DNA of 64,000 nucleotides, from assembly GCF_034044715.1 (NCBI RefSeq), contig NZ_JAXCLW010000006.1, positions 124,001 through 188,000 on the forward strand, in the 5' to 3' direction. The number at the start of each line of letters is the position of its first letter. Position 1 is the first letter of the stretch. The notes under the pieces are model-generated. The model was given only the letters and a program-made list of their open reading frames with translations, ran no database searches and was not told the DNA's origin. Shown in pieces: positions 36,468-44,629 of the stretch. The DNA comes from Dongia_B soli (lineage in GTDB: Bacteria > Pseudomonadota > Alphaproteobacteria > Dongiales > Dongiaceae). The position numbers and the translations under genes are program-made.

Positions 36468-37301
36468 TCAAAGGGCCGCCGGCGGGCGCAATCTCGCCCA
36501 GATTACGGCCTGGCGTTTGGGGCGGAGCGGCGGCAGAAAATACAAGATCGTATCGATCAACCAACCGAAGCCGCGCGGTATGCGGTAGGTCGCGACTTTT
36601 ACCTCGTCACGATCGCGGATGACACCCCATCGCCGCAGCGTGGGGAGGATCTCCTGCTGATCGATGCCCCAGGGCATTTCGGGTATGCGGTAATGCCTGG
36701 TGCGCTGAAGGCCGCGCAAGGTGAGGTGCGAGAACCAGCGCGGGATGGTGTCGAAAATGATCTCGCTGCCGGGGAAGCGGATGGCGATATCCAGCAAAAG
36801 GCGCCGGATCTCTTCTTCCGGCAGGTACATAAAGAGCCCTTGCGCGACAATGCACAGGCCCGGTGCCGTCTCGATCCCATCCATCCATCCGCGGTCAAGC
36901 GCGCTCCCGGCGAAATGGCGGCGACGCTCGGCCGTCGGGATGAAACGTTCACGCAAAGCGATGACTTCGGGCAGATCGACCGAGAGCCACTGCATCTCGC
37001 CGTTATCGACGCGAAGAGCCTGCGTCTCCAAACCCTCGCCGAGGGAGACGACGAGGCCGCGCGGATGACGTTGGAGCCAATCCCTGACAAGGCGATCGAA
37101 GAGCTTGGCACGGGCAGCATGGGTGCCATCCGCCTTGCCGAAGGAGCGGGCGTAATCGTAGTCGAGCGCGTCATGGATGCGGACAGAGTGCGGGTCGGAT
37201 AACACACCGTCAGGCCGCCGTGCTTCCGCCGCCCGGTTATACAAAGTCCAAAGCAATGTTTCCGGAACGCCGGTCAGTTGCGGTGCAATGCTGGACTTCA
37301 T
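36468..37301 (-). CDS. LCMT-type class I SAM methyltransferase
   Basis: A 277-residue protein of the leucine carboxyl methyltransferase-like group: an N-terminal helical part with VPETLLWTLYNRAAEARRPD, the SAM-binding motif LVVSLGEGLETQALRVD (VxLGxGLxT type), an Asp in WLSVDLPEV and LCIVAQGLFMYLPEEEIRRL. Bacterial members often act on small molecules or polyketide-like products; the substrate is unknown. Start 37301 (MKSSIAP) is preferred to 37358, as the preceding 19 residues are not family-like. Genomic context gives no hint. Confidence 0.82.
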   Translation of the reverse strand: MKSSIAPQLTGVPETLLWTLYNRAAEARRPDGVLSDPHSVRIHDALDYDYARSFGKADGTHAARAKLFDRLVRDWLQRHPRGLVVSLGEGLETQALRVDNGEMQWLSVDLPEVIALRERFIPTAERRRHFAGSALDRGWMDGIETAPGLCIVAQGLFMYLPEEEIRRLLLDIAIRFPGSEIIFDTIPRWFSHLTLRGLQRTRHYRIPEMPWGIDQQEILPTLRRWGVIRDRDEVKVATYRIPRGFGWLIDTILYFLPPLRPKRQAVIWARLRPPAAL

Positions 37302-37430
37302 GGTTTCATCTCTGGCTGCGATGATCGCTTCTTTAGCGGTTCTAAAGGCGAACTTCACCAGGAATGAGGTGTGCAGCGGGAAGAAACATTTATCATCTTT
37401 CCATCCGGTTCATCGGCGGTGGAGAGGGCC

Positions 37431-37637
37431 ATGCGGGGGAACGGCAAAGAGAACGGGCTTCTGTCGTCGCTCAATCGCTATCTTGACGGCTGCGATGACC
37501 GTCTGTTGCTGGATATCGGTCTCGCCCGCCATCCTAATGGCGATTTGTGCTGGGTGATCACCGAGGAAATCTGGCTGTTCGGCCGCGTCATGGGGCAGCA
37601 TCGGGGGAGCGGAGGCTGGTGCGCAGGGGGCTGTTAG
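37431..37637 (+). CDS. Small hypothetical protein
   Basis: A possible 68-residue protein. A strong ribosome binding site, GGAGAGGG, ends three bases before the ATG. The central part (SLNRYLDGCDDRLLLDIGLA, then RHPNGDLCWVITEE) looks protein-like, but the C-terminal 15 residues are Gly/Cys-rich and its end overlaps the convergent RES toxin stop by four bases. No family recognised. It may be a real small gene or a chance frame. Confidence 0.35.
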   Translation: MRGNGKENGLLSSLNRYLDGCDDRLLLDIGLARHPNGDLCWVITEEIWLFGRVMGQHRGSGGWCAGGC

Positions 37638-38344
37638 TCGCTGGGCAAAGCGTACCAATCATCCCGGCCGATGATGAAATAGCGGGTGATGCTGTGGCCA
37701 TCCCAGTGATATTGCAGGGTGCGGGACTGCACAATCGGCAGGCGGATGAGATCCGGCCAAAATAATGCCGCCGCTTGTCCCGCCGGCCAGCGGACACTGG
37801 GATAGACGATGCCGTCGCTGCCCTGGCGATGCAGCCGGAGCGCCAGGGCCTGGCCTGCCGACCAATCATCGGGATCGAGACAGGCTGCGAAATCGCCCGC
37901 TGCCGCACGCAGGTCGTGCAAGCGGCCGGCGACATGCGCGGTCAATTCCCGAAGCTGGATATCAGCCGTCGGCTCGGCGGTCCGGCGCATGAAGCGCTCG
38001 ACGTGATAGACCGTTTCCATCAAAGCAACTTCGAAACGGTCACCGCAATACCAAACACCGAAACGGCCATCGGAAAACCGGCTGGGACGATCGCGCGAGA
38101 CATGGGTAAAGGCGCTCATCGCCAAGCTGGCGCTGGGACCCGCAACACGGCGGTGATCAGGCACGAGCTTCAATTCGCCGATCTGGTCGCGCACCCGGGG
38201 ATTGGTCTTGGCCTCGGCGCTGGCGATCAGCTCCCAATCGGCGGGATCGGCGATATCTTCGAACAGCCAGACCGGTGGATAGATGGTGCGGATGATGCGA
38301 TGGCTGAGCGGCCAGTCGATATCGGTCGAGGAGGGTGCCGTCAC
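37634..38344 (-). CDS. RES-family NAD+-degrading toxin
   Basis: A 236-residue RES-domain protein. The Arg/Glu/Ser-type signature is visible: RFSDGRFGVWYCGDRFEVAL then METVYHVERFM, with the conserved Tyr and Glu, and a Ser-containing strand later in DGIVYPSVRWP. RES toxins of the RES-Xre type II systems act as NAD+ phosphorylases or glycohydrolases and deplete NAD+. Its start overlaps the stop of the upstream antitoxin gene by four bases, the usual antitoxin-first order. It is somewhat longer than the commonest members (about 150-160 residues) because of an N-terminal extension. Confidence 0.85.
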   Translation of the reverse strand: MTAPSSTDIDWPLSHRIIRTIYPPVWLFEDIADPADWELIASAEAKTNPRVRDQIGELKLVPDHRRVAGPSASLAMSAFTHVSRDRPSRFSDGRFGVWYCGDRFEVALMETVYHVERFMRRTAEPTADIQLRELTAHVAGRLHDLRAAAGDFAACLDPDDWSAGQALALRLHRQGSDGIVYPSVRWPAGQAAALFWPDLIRLPIVQSRTLQYHWDGHSITRYFIIGRDDWYALPSD

Positions 38345-38769
38345 CAGCCGCCCCGTTCGGCATCGAGATAGCTGCGGATCGCCGTGATGTCGCCCGGCGC
38401 GCCGCCCAGCATCCGTTCCAACGCGGATTGGCCGCCGAAAGCCTCGTTCGGCTTGGAAACCCAGGCATAGCCGCGTTCCGGTTCGGTGAACATATAGCGG
38501 AGCGCCTTGTGGATGCCCATCAGATCGCCCAGCCGCCAGATCGTATCATGGGGCAGGGGACCGATTTCCCCGCGCTTCCAGCGGTAATAGGTCGATGCGC
38601 TGGGCTGTCCGAGCAACAAACGGGCCTGGGAGTCGTTCACATCCCACAGCCGGAACAGATTGAACGCCGCGCGCAGCATGGCAGCAGCTTCCGCCTGAGT
38701 TACGCCGCCGATTGTCGGTTCGCCGGCTTGCATGGAAATAATCCGGGACATCTCCAGCTCTGTCTCCAT
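38341..38769 (-). CDS. Xre/MbcA/ParS-type antitoxin
   Basis: A 142-residue antitoxin: helix-turn-helix region at about 35-85 (FRLWDVNDSQARLLLG, STYYRWKRGE) and a C-terminal MbcA/ParS (DUF2384) toxin-binding domain at about 90-140 (YAWVSKPNEAFGGQSALERML). The C-terminus normally inserts into the RES active site. The operon is probably autorepressed by this protein. Start 38769 is the longest; an alternative ATG at 38751 (MSRIISM) has GGAG close by. Confidence 0.85.
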   Translation of the reverse strand: METELEMSRIISMQAGEPTIGGVTQAEAAAMLRAAFNLFRLWDVNDSQARLLLGQPSASTYYRWKRGEIGPLPHDTIWRLGDLMGIHKALRYMFTEPERGYAWVSKPNEAFGGQSALERMLGGAPGDITAIRSYLDAERGGW

Positions 38770-38838
38770 TGTGCCAATTGGATGTATATATAGACAATCC
38801 GATCAAATGATACAAGTATTGCGATAAGCGCAATGAAA

Positions 38839-40431
38839 TCAAAGCTGTAGCCGGACGAGGTGCAAGCTGCTTTCCAGGGCGCCGCCAGCATCGATGCGAT
38901 GCCAGGTGACGTCCCCCAGATCGTAGGTGAGCTGCTGTGCCAGGACGGTGCGGTCGGCATCAGATGCATCGTGCCGGCGTGCATCGAGGCGGGCGGTGAG
39001 TTTTTCCCTGGATACATCGAGCCAGAAACCATCGAACCGCAGGTTGAGATTGCGGGCCAATTCTTCCGCGGCGAGGCGTTCCCGCTGCCGCAGATAGGTA
39101 GCGTCGAGAATGACCGTATAGCCGGCATCCAGAGCAGTGGCCGCTTCCTGCAACATCGCCTCGTAGACACGATCGCTGGCCTGCTGGCTATAGGCCGGGG
39201 GATCGAGGCGCATTTCCGGCGGAACGTTTTGCAGGCGCTTGCGCAAAGTATCGCTACGAATGACGCGGGCGCCGGGTGCCGGCAGAAATGCCGGCGCCAG
39301 CTCACGCGCCAAGCTCGACTTGCCGCTGCCGCTGAGCCCGGCCACGGCTATCAGCCGAGGTGTGCCAGGGCGCAACAGACCGCGCGCCGTATCGAGATAG
39401 GCAATCGCCTCCTTGCGTTTTTTATCACCTATCGCGGGGTCGCTTTGGTTCTTGCTACCGCCGGCGAGGATATGTGACCTGATCGCCGCGCGCAGCGACA
39501 GAAAGAAGGGCAAAGCGGCAAGGCCGGTGATATCGCCGCTGCGATCGAGATAGCGGTTGAGCAGGACATTCGCCAATGCGCGGTGTCGGTCATCGCGATG
39601 GCAAAGATCCATCAACACGAAAGCGAGATCGTAAAAGACGTCGATACAGGAGATGTCGTCGCTGAATTCAATGCAGTCGAACAAGGTAGGACGACCATCC
39701 AGCAAACAGATATTGCCTAGATGAAGGTCCCCGTGACAGCGCCGCACCATACCGGCCTCACGACGTTGCTCGATGAGGGGGGAGACGGCGCCAAACTTTG
39801 CTCTCAGTTGCAGTGCGACCTCCTCTGCGCCCGACCGGTCCAACGGCGGCACATGTTGCTGCAGATTATCGACGCAGTCATCCAGCACATGGGCGATGAC
39901 ATGCGCATTGCCGTGCTGGGGCATGCGTTCCGCTTTGTCATGAAAGCGATGGATCGCGTCGGCGAGATCCAGCATCAGCACCGGCGTCAAACGGTTCGCA
40001 TCGGCAAGCGACGCCAGTAGGCTGTCATCGCCGAAGCGGCGCATCTCCAGGACCCAATCGAGGGCGTCGCCTTCGGCATTCTCCGCCGCCAGCTGAAGCG
40101 AACCGTCTCCGCCGCGCAGGACCTTATGGATCGCCAGATAAATTTCCGGTGCGGTGCGGCGGTTCAGACTCAGTTCGGCGCGCGTGAACTTCTCGCGGTC
40201 GGCGATGTCGGTGTAGTCGAGATAGGAGAACTTCACCGCTTGCTTCAGTTTGAAGGCGCGATCCTTCGTCAGAAAAATCACCGAGCAGTGCGTTTCGATG
40301 CGGCGGATCTCTGCCGTGTCATCTCCATAGGCTTTTCCAGTCGAGAGGAAGTCGATGATTTCCCGCTGCACCTCACCGTGCTGGGTTTCACTCTGCTTCG
40401 TTTCGTTCCGTCGATGCTTCGTCTCAGCCAT
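38839..40431 (-). CDS. APH-like kinase fused to P-loop kinase
   Basis: A 530-residue two-domain protein. The N-terminal part (about 20-330) is an aminoglycoside-phosphotransferase-like domain with a Brenner-type catalytic stretch RRCHGDLHLGNICLLDG and metal Asp in FDCIEF. The C-terminal part (about 355-525) is a P-loop kinase of the AAA_33/zeta type with Walker A AGLSGSGKSS. This fusion is known and widespread in proteobacteria, with no proven substrate. Start 40431 (MAETKHRR) has AAGG upstream; the longer frame to 40557 is poorly supported. Confidence 0.85.
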   Translation of the reverse strand: MAETKHRRNETKQSETQHGEVQREIIDFLSTGKAYGDDTAEIRRIETHCSVIFLTKDRAFKLKQAVKFSYLDYTDIADREKFTRAELSLNRRTAPEIYLAIHKVLRGGDGSLQLAAENAEGDALDWVLEMRRFGDDSLLASLADANRLTPVLMLDLADAIHRFHDKAERMPQHGNAHVIAHVLDDCVDNLQQHVPPLDRSGAEEVALQLRAKFGAVSPLIEQRREAGMVRRCHGDLHLGNICLLDGRPTLFDCIEFSDDISCIDVFYDLAFVLMDLCHRDDRHRALANVLLNRYLDRSGDITGLAALPFFLSLRAAIRSHILAGGSKNQSDPAIGDKKRKEAIAYLDTARGLLRPGTPRLIAVAGLSGSGKSSLARELAPAFLPAPGARVIRSDTLRKRLQNVPPEMRLDPPAYSQQASDRVYEAMLQEAATALDAGYTVILDATYLRQRERLAAEELARNLNLRFDGFWLDVSREKLTARLDARRHDASDADRTVLAQQLTYDLGDVTWHRIDAGGALESSLHLVRLQL

Positions 40432-40616
40432 GCGAGCCTTGCCCCTTGGATTGCTATTTTGCCTTGCAAAAAAGGTATCCGCCATCCGTTCCGGTCGAGA
40501 AGGCGCCTTTTCCGACAACCTGTATGACGGAACCATTTCTGGCCGGGCCGCTTTCACCTTTCATATTAACCCACTTATCGCGGTTGATATCCGCCTGGTC
40601 TGGAAGGAGATAGGCA

Positions 40617-40979
40617 ATGACAACGCAGAATGAACCCGGCAAGCAAGGCAGAGATGCCCAGGCGAGAGAAAGCGGAACTGCGGAACGGGCATTCGCCAAG
40701 GACGAGGACGACAGTTCGAGGAAAAACAGCCGGACTAAGCCTATGTCACAAGCCGAGCGCAGCCGGCGGGATCCGTTGATCGACACGCCGGATAACGCAG
40801 CGCGCAGCAATCGCCCCGGCGTCGATCGCCAAGTCGGCGACCGGGCGGGTCGCATCGGCCCTGACACCGGACGAAGCCGGGAAAGAGCAGCTAATCCGGG
40901 TTTTGACGATGCCGGTAGCGCGGATGACACCCGCAAGGCGGCGGACATCCTAAGTGGCGCGCGCAATCGCGAGGGCTGA
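40617..40979 (+). CDS. Hypothetical charged, disordered protein
   Basis: A 120-residue protein almost without hydrophobic residues and rich in Arg, Asp, Ser and Gly, so probably disordered and cytoplasmic. No family recognised. GGAAGGAGATAGG lies just upstream of the ATG and supports real translation. It is 75 bases before a membrane protein gene on the same strand; both may belong to an envelope or stress response set. Confidence 0.5.
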   Translation: MTTQNEPGKQGRDAQARESGTAERAFAKDEDDSSRKNSRTKPMSQAERSRRDPLIDTPDNAARSNRPGVDRQVGDRAGRIGPDTGRSRERAANPGFDDAGSADDTRKAADILSGARNREG

Positions 40980-41054
40980 ACGAAATCGACTAGTCACTGA
41001 CGCACGGTGTGAAGGCCGCGTCGTAACACTTCTGCAACTGCAAAGGGGATGAAG

Positions 41055-42059
41055 ATGGCAACGAATTATACTGCGGATAGTCGGAGCGCCGAAGCTCGCA
41101 CCTATACCCGCCAGTCACATGAATCGGCCGTGTCCGCCGTTTCGTGGGGCGCAATCATCGCGGGCGGCGTGGTCGCTGCGGCGCTAGGCCTGATCCTGAT
41201 CAGCCTGGGGACGGGGCTCGGTTTGGTCGCCGTCTCGCCCTGGCGCAACGAAGGCGTGGAAGGAAGCACGCTGGGTATCGGTGCAATCGTCTGGTCGATC
41301 ATAATAGAAATCGTCGCCTTCGGTGTCGGCGGCTATGTGGCTGGACGGCTGCGCACCAAATGGGCCGACATCCATGGTGATGAAGTTTATTTTCGCGACA
41401 CCGCGCATGGCTTTGTCACCTGGGCGCTCGGTACCTTGATCGGCGTTGCCCTGGTGGCGTCGGCGGCGGGCCAGATCGCCCGCGGCGTTGCCGAGACAGG
41501 TGCGTCGGCCCTGGGTGGGGCCGGTAGTGCTGCAGTCATGGCAGCCGGCGGCGTGGCCGGCTCGCAGATGGGAAACCAGGGCGCCCGCGGCGGGCAGGGC
41601 AGTAATCCGGTGGATTACTTCGTCGACATGATGCTGCGCGGTCAACCTGCGGGGGCGGGCGGCCAGCCTGCAGCGGGCCAGACGAACGGCCAGCCAGGCC
41701 AGCCCGCCGGAGCACCGCCGCAAGACCTCAACAACCCGGGAACGCGCGCTGAACTGCGGCGCATCGTCATGATGAGCTTCGCCAATGGCGAAATCAGCCA
41801 GCCAGACAAGACCTATCTCGCACAGGTCGTGGCGGCGCGCACCGGCATGAGCCAGCAGGATGCCGAAAAACGCGTAGATGATGTCATCGGACAAGCCAAG
41901 GCGGCTATGGACAAAGCCGAGCAGAAGGCGCGGGAGGCTGCGGACACGGCCAGAAAAGCCGGCGCCGCTCTGGCGTTCTGGAGCTTCCTTGCCATGCTGA
42001 TCGGCGCATTTGCGGCGAGCTTCGCCGCGACCTGGGGCGGCAAGGCCAGGGACCGATAA
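41055..42059 (+). CDS. Membrane protein with two-helix N-terminus and C-terminal anchor
   Basis: A 334-residue integral membrane protein. Hydrophobic helices are at about 30-55 (SWGAIIAGGVVAAALGLILI), 75-100, 120-150 and near the C-terminus (about 305-327). Between them is a Gly/Pro/Gln-rich cytoplasmic or periplasmic loop (about 175-235) and an Ala/Lys/Asp-rich helical stretch (about 245-300). Proteins with this N-terminal layout are common in alphaproteobacteria and are of unknown function. Start 41055 is chosen because AAGGGG ends six bases before it; ATG 41049 would touch the ribosome site. Its end is four bases from the convergent next gene. Confidence 0.7.
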   Translation: MATNYTADSRSAEARTYTRQSHESAVSAVSWGAIIAGGVVAAALGLILISLGTGLGLVAVSPWRNEGVEGSTLGIGAIVWSIIIEIVAFGVGGYVAGRLRTKWADIHGDEVYFRDTAHGFVTWALGTLIGVALVASAAGQIARGVAETGASALGGAGSAAVMAAGGVAGSQMGNQGARGGQGSNPVDYFVDMMLRGQPAGAGGQPAAGQTNGQPGQPAGAPPQDLNNPGTRAELRRIVMMSFANGEISQPDKTYLAQVVAARTGMSQQDAEKRVDDVIGQAKAAMDKAEQKAREAADTARKAGAALAFWSFLAMLIGAFAASFAATWGGKARDR

Positions 42060-42063
42060 GGAC

Positions 42064-42390
42064 TTAGCTTTTGCGATCGTTGCGGAACGGGGTGTCTCGC
42101 TGGTGGCCGCGTTGTGACAAGCGGTCCGGCGAGACATCCTGTTCGCGTGCAACCTTCGCATCATGTCCGCTGCGATCGCTGTAGAAGAGGGCCGTCATCA
42201 GGCCCACCGCAAGCATCATCGTAACCCCGCCGCCAATGATAAGGGCATAAAGCGCAAAGCCATGCGTCCAGATGCCGGTCAGCTGCGCGCCAGCCCACAG
42301 AGACGCCAAAGCCGCGCCAGCACCTAGGAGAAAGCCGGCACCGAGGCCGAGCGCGAGTTTCCCGCCAATAGTTCGTGGCATAAACTGCAT
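42064..42390 (-). CDS. Small two-helix membrane protein
   Basis: A 108-residue protein with two membrane helices (about 8-33 and 43-68) and a charged C-terminal tail (about 70-108, rich in Arg, Asp and His). No family recognised. It is convergent with the membrane protein gene at 41055, only four bases between ends. Confidence 0.55.
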   Translation of the reverse strand: MQFMPRTIGGKLALGLGAGFLLGAGAALASLWAGAQLTGIWTHGFALYALIIGGGVTMMLAVGLMTALFYSDRSGHDAKVAREQDVSPDRLSQRGHQRDTPFRNDRKS

Positions 42391-42450
42391 CCGATGCCGA
42401 CCTCATGACAGGAAATGTGTGTCTGTCGGGTCGTTGCCGACTTCATCACA

Positions 42451-43089
42451 TCATCGTTCGGTCGCTGCTGCAGGCTCTGGCTGAAGGGTAGCGGTGGGGT
42501 ATTGTGCGAGAGCCTGAGATATCTCGCGTTTGAAATCGCTCACGCGTTGCGGTGTTACGTGTTCGCTGCGATAAAGCGCCAGCATCTTGAGACGGCATTG
42601 CGGCGCGCAAGGGCGCAGAATGGCATATTTGATCTGGCGGTAAACCGGACGGCGCAAGACAAGAAGGTCGACCCATTGGGGCGAACCCAGTGTCGTCACG
42701 GCGACGGTGTATTTCAAGCCGGTCAGACGAGGCGTGATGGCTTCACGTGTTTCGGTATGGTCGAATGCGACGCCGGGCGCCCAAACGCGGTCGAACCAAC
42801 CTTTAAGGATTGCGGGAAAACCAAACCACCAAGTGGGAAATACCAGAACCAGCATGTCGGCCGAGAGAAGCCGGCTCATTGGCGCGCTGACATCGCCACC
42901 CGGCTTATAGGCCGGCAGGTAATAAGATTGTCTTTCACCCCAAGTGAGTGCCGGTTCGAAGGATTCCTGGTAGAGGTCTTCGATCGTCACCTCATGGCCT
43001 GATTGTCGAAGATCGGCAACCACATGTGCGGCCAAACTGGCGCAGAGGCTATCCGGCAGCGGATGTGCAACGACAACGAGGCATTTCAT
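42451..43089 (-). CDS. Flavodoxin-fold NAD(P)H:quinone oxidoreductase
   Basis: A 212-residue protein of the NQO1/KefF/MdaB family: N-terminal strand and phosphate loop MKCLVVVAHPLPDSLC, and the conserved LVFPTWWFGFPAILKGWFDRVW at about 78-100, which forms the FMN-binding and active-site region. It should reduce quinones or nitro compounds with NAD(P)H. It is 24 bases downstream of a paralogue on the same strand, so the two are probably co-transcribed. Confidence 0.87.
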   Translation of the reverse strand: MKCLVVVAHPLPDSLCASLAAHVVADLRQSGHEVTIEDLYQESFEPALTWGERQSYYLPAYKPGGDVSAPMSRLLSADMLVLVFPTWWFGFPAILKGWFDRVWAPGVAFDHTETREAITPRLTGLKYTVAVTTLGSPQWVDLLVLRRPVYRQIKYAILRPCAPQCRLKMLALYRSEHVTPQRVSDFKREISQALAQYPTATLQPEPAAATER

Positions 43090-43113
43090 TTTGTCCCCCT
43101 ATCGTTAGGCAAC

Positions 43114-43767
43114 CTAATGCAAGCCCGACAATACCCGTGAAATCCTGATCTTGAAGCCACGAAAGCGTGTTTCGCCGATCCGCCCGCCGCGATAGAGCGA
43201 CAGCATCCTGAAACGGCAATCGACAGCGCAACTCGGCAGCAGCGCATATTTGAACATCTTTGCCACCGGACGACCAAGCAGAAACCAATCAAGCCACCAG
43301 GGCGAAGCGAGGGTCGTGACCACGACAAGATATCGTAAATTTCCCAAAAGCGGTTTCAGCACACTGACATCCTGGCGATGATCGAAAGCGATATCCGGCA
43401 CCCACACCCGGTCGACCCATCCTTTAAGAATGGCGGGAAGGCCGGACCACCAGGTCGGAAAGACGAGGACGATCGCCTCGGCAACCAATAGCCGCTCGAT
43501 CGGTCGGCGCATGTCACCTTCAGCCCGATAATCCGGCGCGTTGTATCGGCGCCGTTCGCTTGAGCTCAGCTTGGGATTGAAGTGGAGTTCATAAAGATCT
43601 TCCACCACGACATCGTGACCGGCGCCGCGCAGTTCACCGCAGACGTGCTCTGCCAGTCGGTGACAGAGACTGTCCTTCAAAGGATGGGCAAGAACGACGA
43701 GGACATTCACTTCAACCACGAGCGCCGAGGGGTCTGGGCATTTTCCCGTTTCAGCAGAATTAAACAT
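43114..43767 (-). CDS. Flavodoxin-fold NAD(P)H:quinone oxidoreductase, paralogue
   Basis: A 217-residue member of the same NQO1/KefF family as the next gene: VNVLVVLAHPLKDSLCHRLA and LVFPTWWSGLPAILKGWVDR. The first 20 residues (MFNSAETGKC...) are unlike the family, and a GTG in front of VNVLVVLAHP is a plausible true start. It is the last clearly chromosomal gene before the prophage block. Confidence 0.85.
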   Translation of the reverse strand: MFNSAETGKCPDPSALVVEVNVLVVLAHPLKDSLCHRLAEHVCGELRGAGHDVVVEDLYELHFNPKLSSSERRRYNAPDYRAEGDMRRPIERLLVAEAIVLVFPTWWSGLPAILKGWVDRVWVPDIAFDHRQDVSVLKPLLGNLRYLVVVTTLASPWWLDWFLLGRPVAKMFKYALLPSCAVDCRFRMLSLYRGGRIGETRFRGFKIRISRVLSGLH

Positions 43768-43814
43768 GAAGGGGGAGCGCGGTTCCCACTTCCCGGCGTA
43801 GCATTCTTTTTATT

Positions 43815-43831
43815 GTTGATTTAATATCAAC
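43815..43831. promoter_or_regulatory. A+T-rich inverted repeat at prophage border
   Basis: GTTGAT-TTAAT-ATCAAC at 43815-43831, a 6-base perfect inverted repeat with 5-base spacer in an A+T-rich stretch between the quinone reductase gene and the first phage-like gene. It could be an operator or part of a promoter. No supporting protein is known. Confidence 0.3.
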
Positions 43832-43871
43832 GTCAGCTTAATATTGCGAAATAACAAACATCGGAAACGCC

Positions 43872-44114
43872 ATGGATACTTGTTACAGCTATCACCGGGT
43901 CAAGGGACGATGTGCCGATCTCAGGTTGGTCTGGAACCGGGAGATCGAAAGTCAGGTCGATCAGGCATTCGCCCGGCTGGGCCTCTCGCAAGCTCAGGTC
44001 GACGAGTTGTCGGTGCTGCAGTGTCATGTGATCAAGTGGCTGTTCTCGCCCCGCGCCTATGACTGGCGCGGCCGCATTGCCCTCGCGCTGCATTTCTTGT
44101 TCGGTCGGCATTAA
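43872..44114 (+). CDS. Small hypothetical protein at prophage start
   Basis: An 80-residue protein of mixed composition with two Cys near the N-terminus (CYSYHRVKGRC) and a C-terminal basic/hydrophobic segment. No family recognised. It is the first plus-strand gene of the phage block, about 60 bases before the Pro-rich phage protein. Start signal is weak. Confidence 0.45.
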   Translation: MDTCYSYHRVKGRCADLRLVWNREIESQVDQAFARLGLSQAQVDELSVLQCHVIKWLFSPRAYDWRGRIALALHFLFGRH

Positions 44115-44174
44115 CGACCTACGCGCGACGCCCAACAAATCTTCTTTTCGCGACCACAACATCGAGGTTCCATC

Positions 44175-44387
44175 ATGTGCACAGGAGGAGGTTCCGCTCC
44201 AAAACCGCCGCCGCCACCGCCACCGCCGCCAGAGGAGCCGAAAGAGCAGGATGCGGCGGTCGTAAAAGCACGCAATGACGAAAGGCAACGAGCTCTTGCT
44301 GCTGCGGGTGCCGCCAGCACTATCCTGACCGGCGGGCAGGGCAATGGCTCAACCGCATCCACACTGAAGACTTTTCTCGGCCAGTAG
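44175..44387 (+). CDS. Proline-run phage structural-region protein
   Basis: A 70-residue protein beginning MCTGGGSAPK followed by nine consecutive Pro, then an Ala/Glu-rich helix and a Gly/Thr-rich tail ending KTFLGQ. Small proteins of this type, with a Cys-Gly-rich start, a Pro run and a TLLTG..G-like tail, are frequent near the portal or internal core genes of podoviruses; their function is not established. GAGGTTCC precedes the ATG weakly. Confidence 0.6.
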   Translation: MCTGGGSAPKPPPPPPPPPEEPKEQDAAVVKARNDERQRALAAAGAASTILTGGQGNGSTASTLKTFLGQ

Positions 44388-44432
44388 GCCGGCGCCGGCG
44401 AACTGCAGCTTTTTCATAATAGCGAGAAGCTA

Positions 44433-44466
44433 GCGATGTCGCGGTCATCAGCCGCCGCGACATCGC
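44433..44466 (+). terminator. Perfect 12-bp hairpin before the portal gene
   Basis: GCGATGTCGCGG (44433-44444) pairs fully with CCGCGACATCGC (44455-44466) across a 10-base loop. It is followed by CCCCTC rather than T residues, so it may be an attenuator or RNA processing structure separating the first small genes from the head genes. Confidence 0.45.
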
Positions 44467-44629
44467 CCCCTCATCCCAATCCTCCCGCTGCAATGGCGGA
44501 AGCGATCCGGCGGTCCTCCTCCCGCTGTGCTCGTGTGTCCTCGGCTGCGCCGATGGGACGTCCTGAGATGGGATGAGGGGCTCTTTCATCAAGCGCCACT
44601 GGCCAAACAAGGATGGATCAAGTCAAACG

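Noticed and set aside
42945..42970. GGTTCGAAGGATTCC resembling a tRNA T-arm
   Set aside because: It lies inside the quinone reductase coding sequence on the minus strand and no acceptor or anticodon stem can be folded around it.
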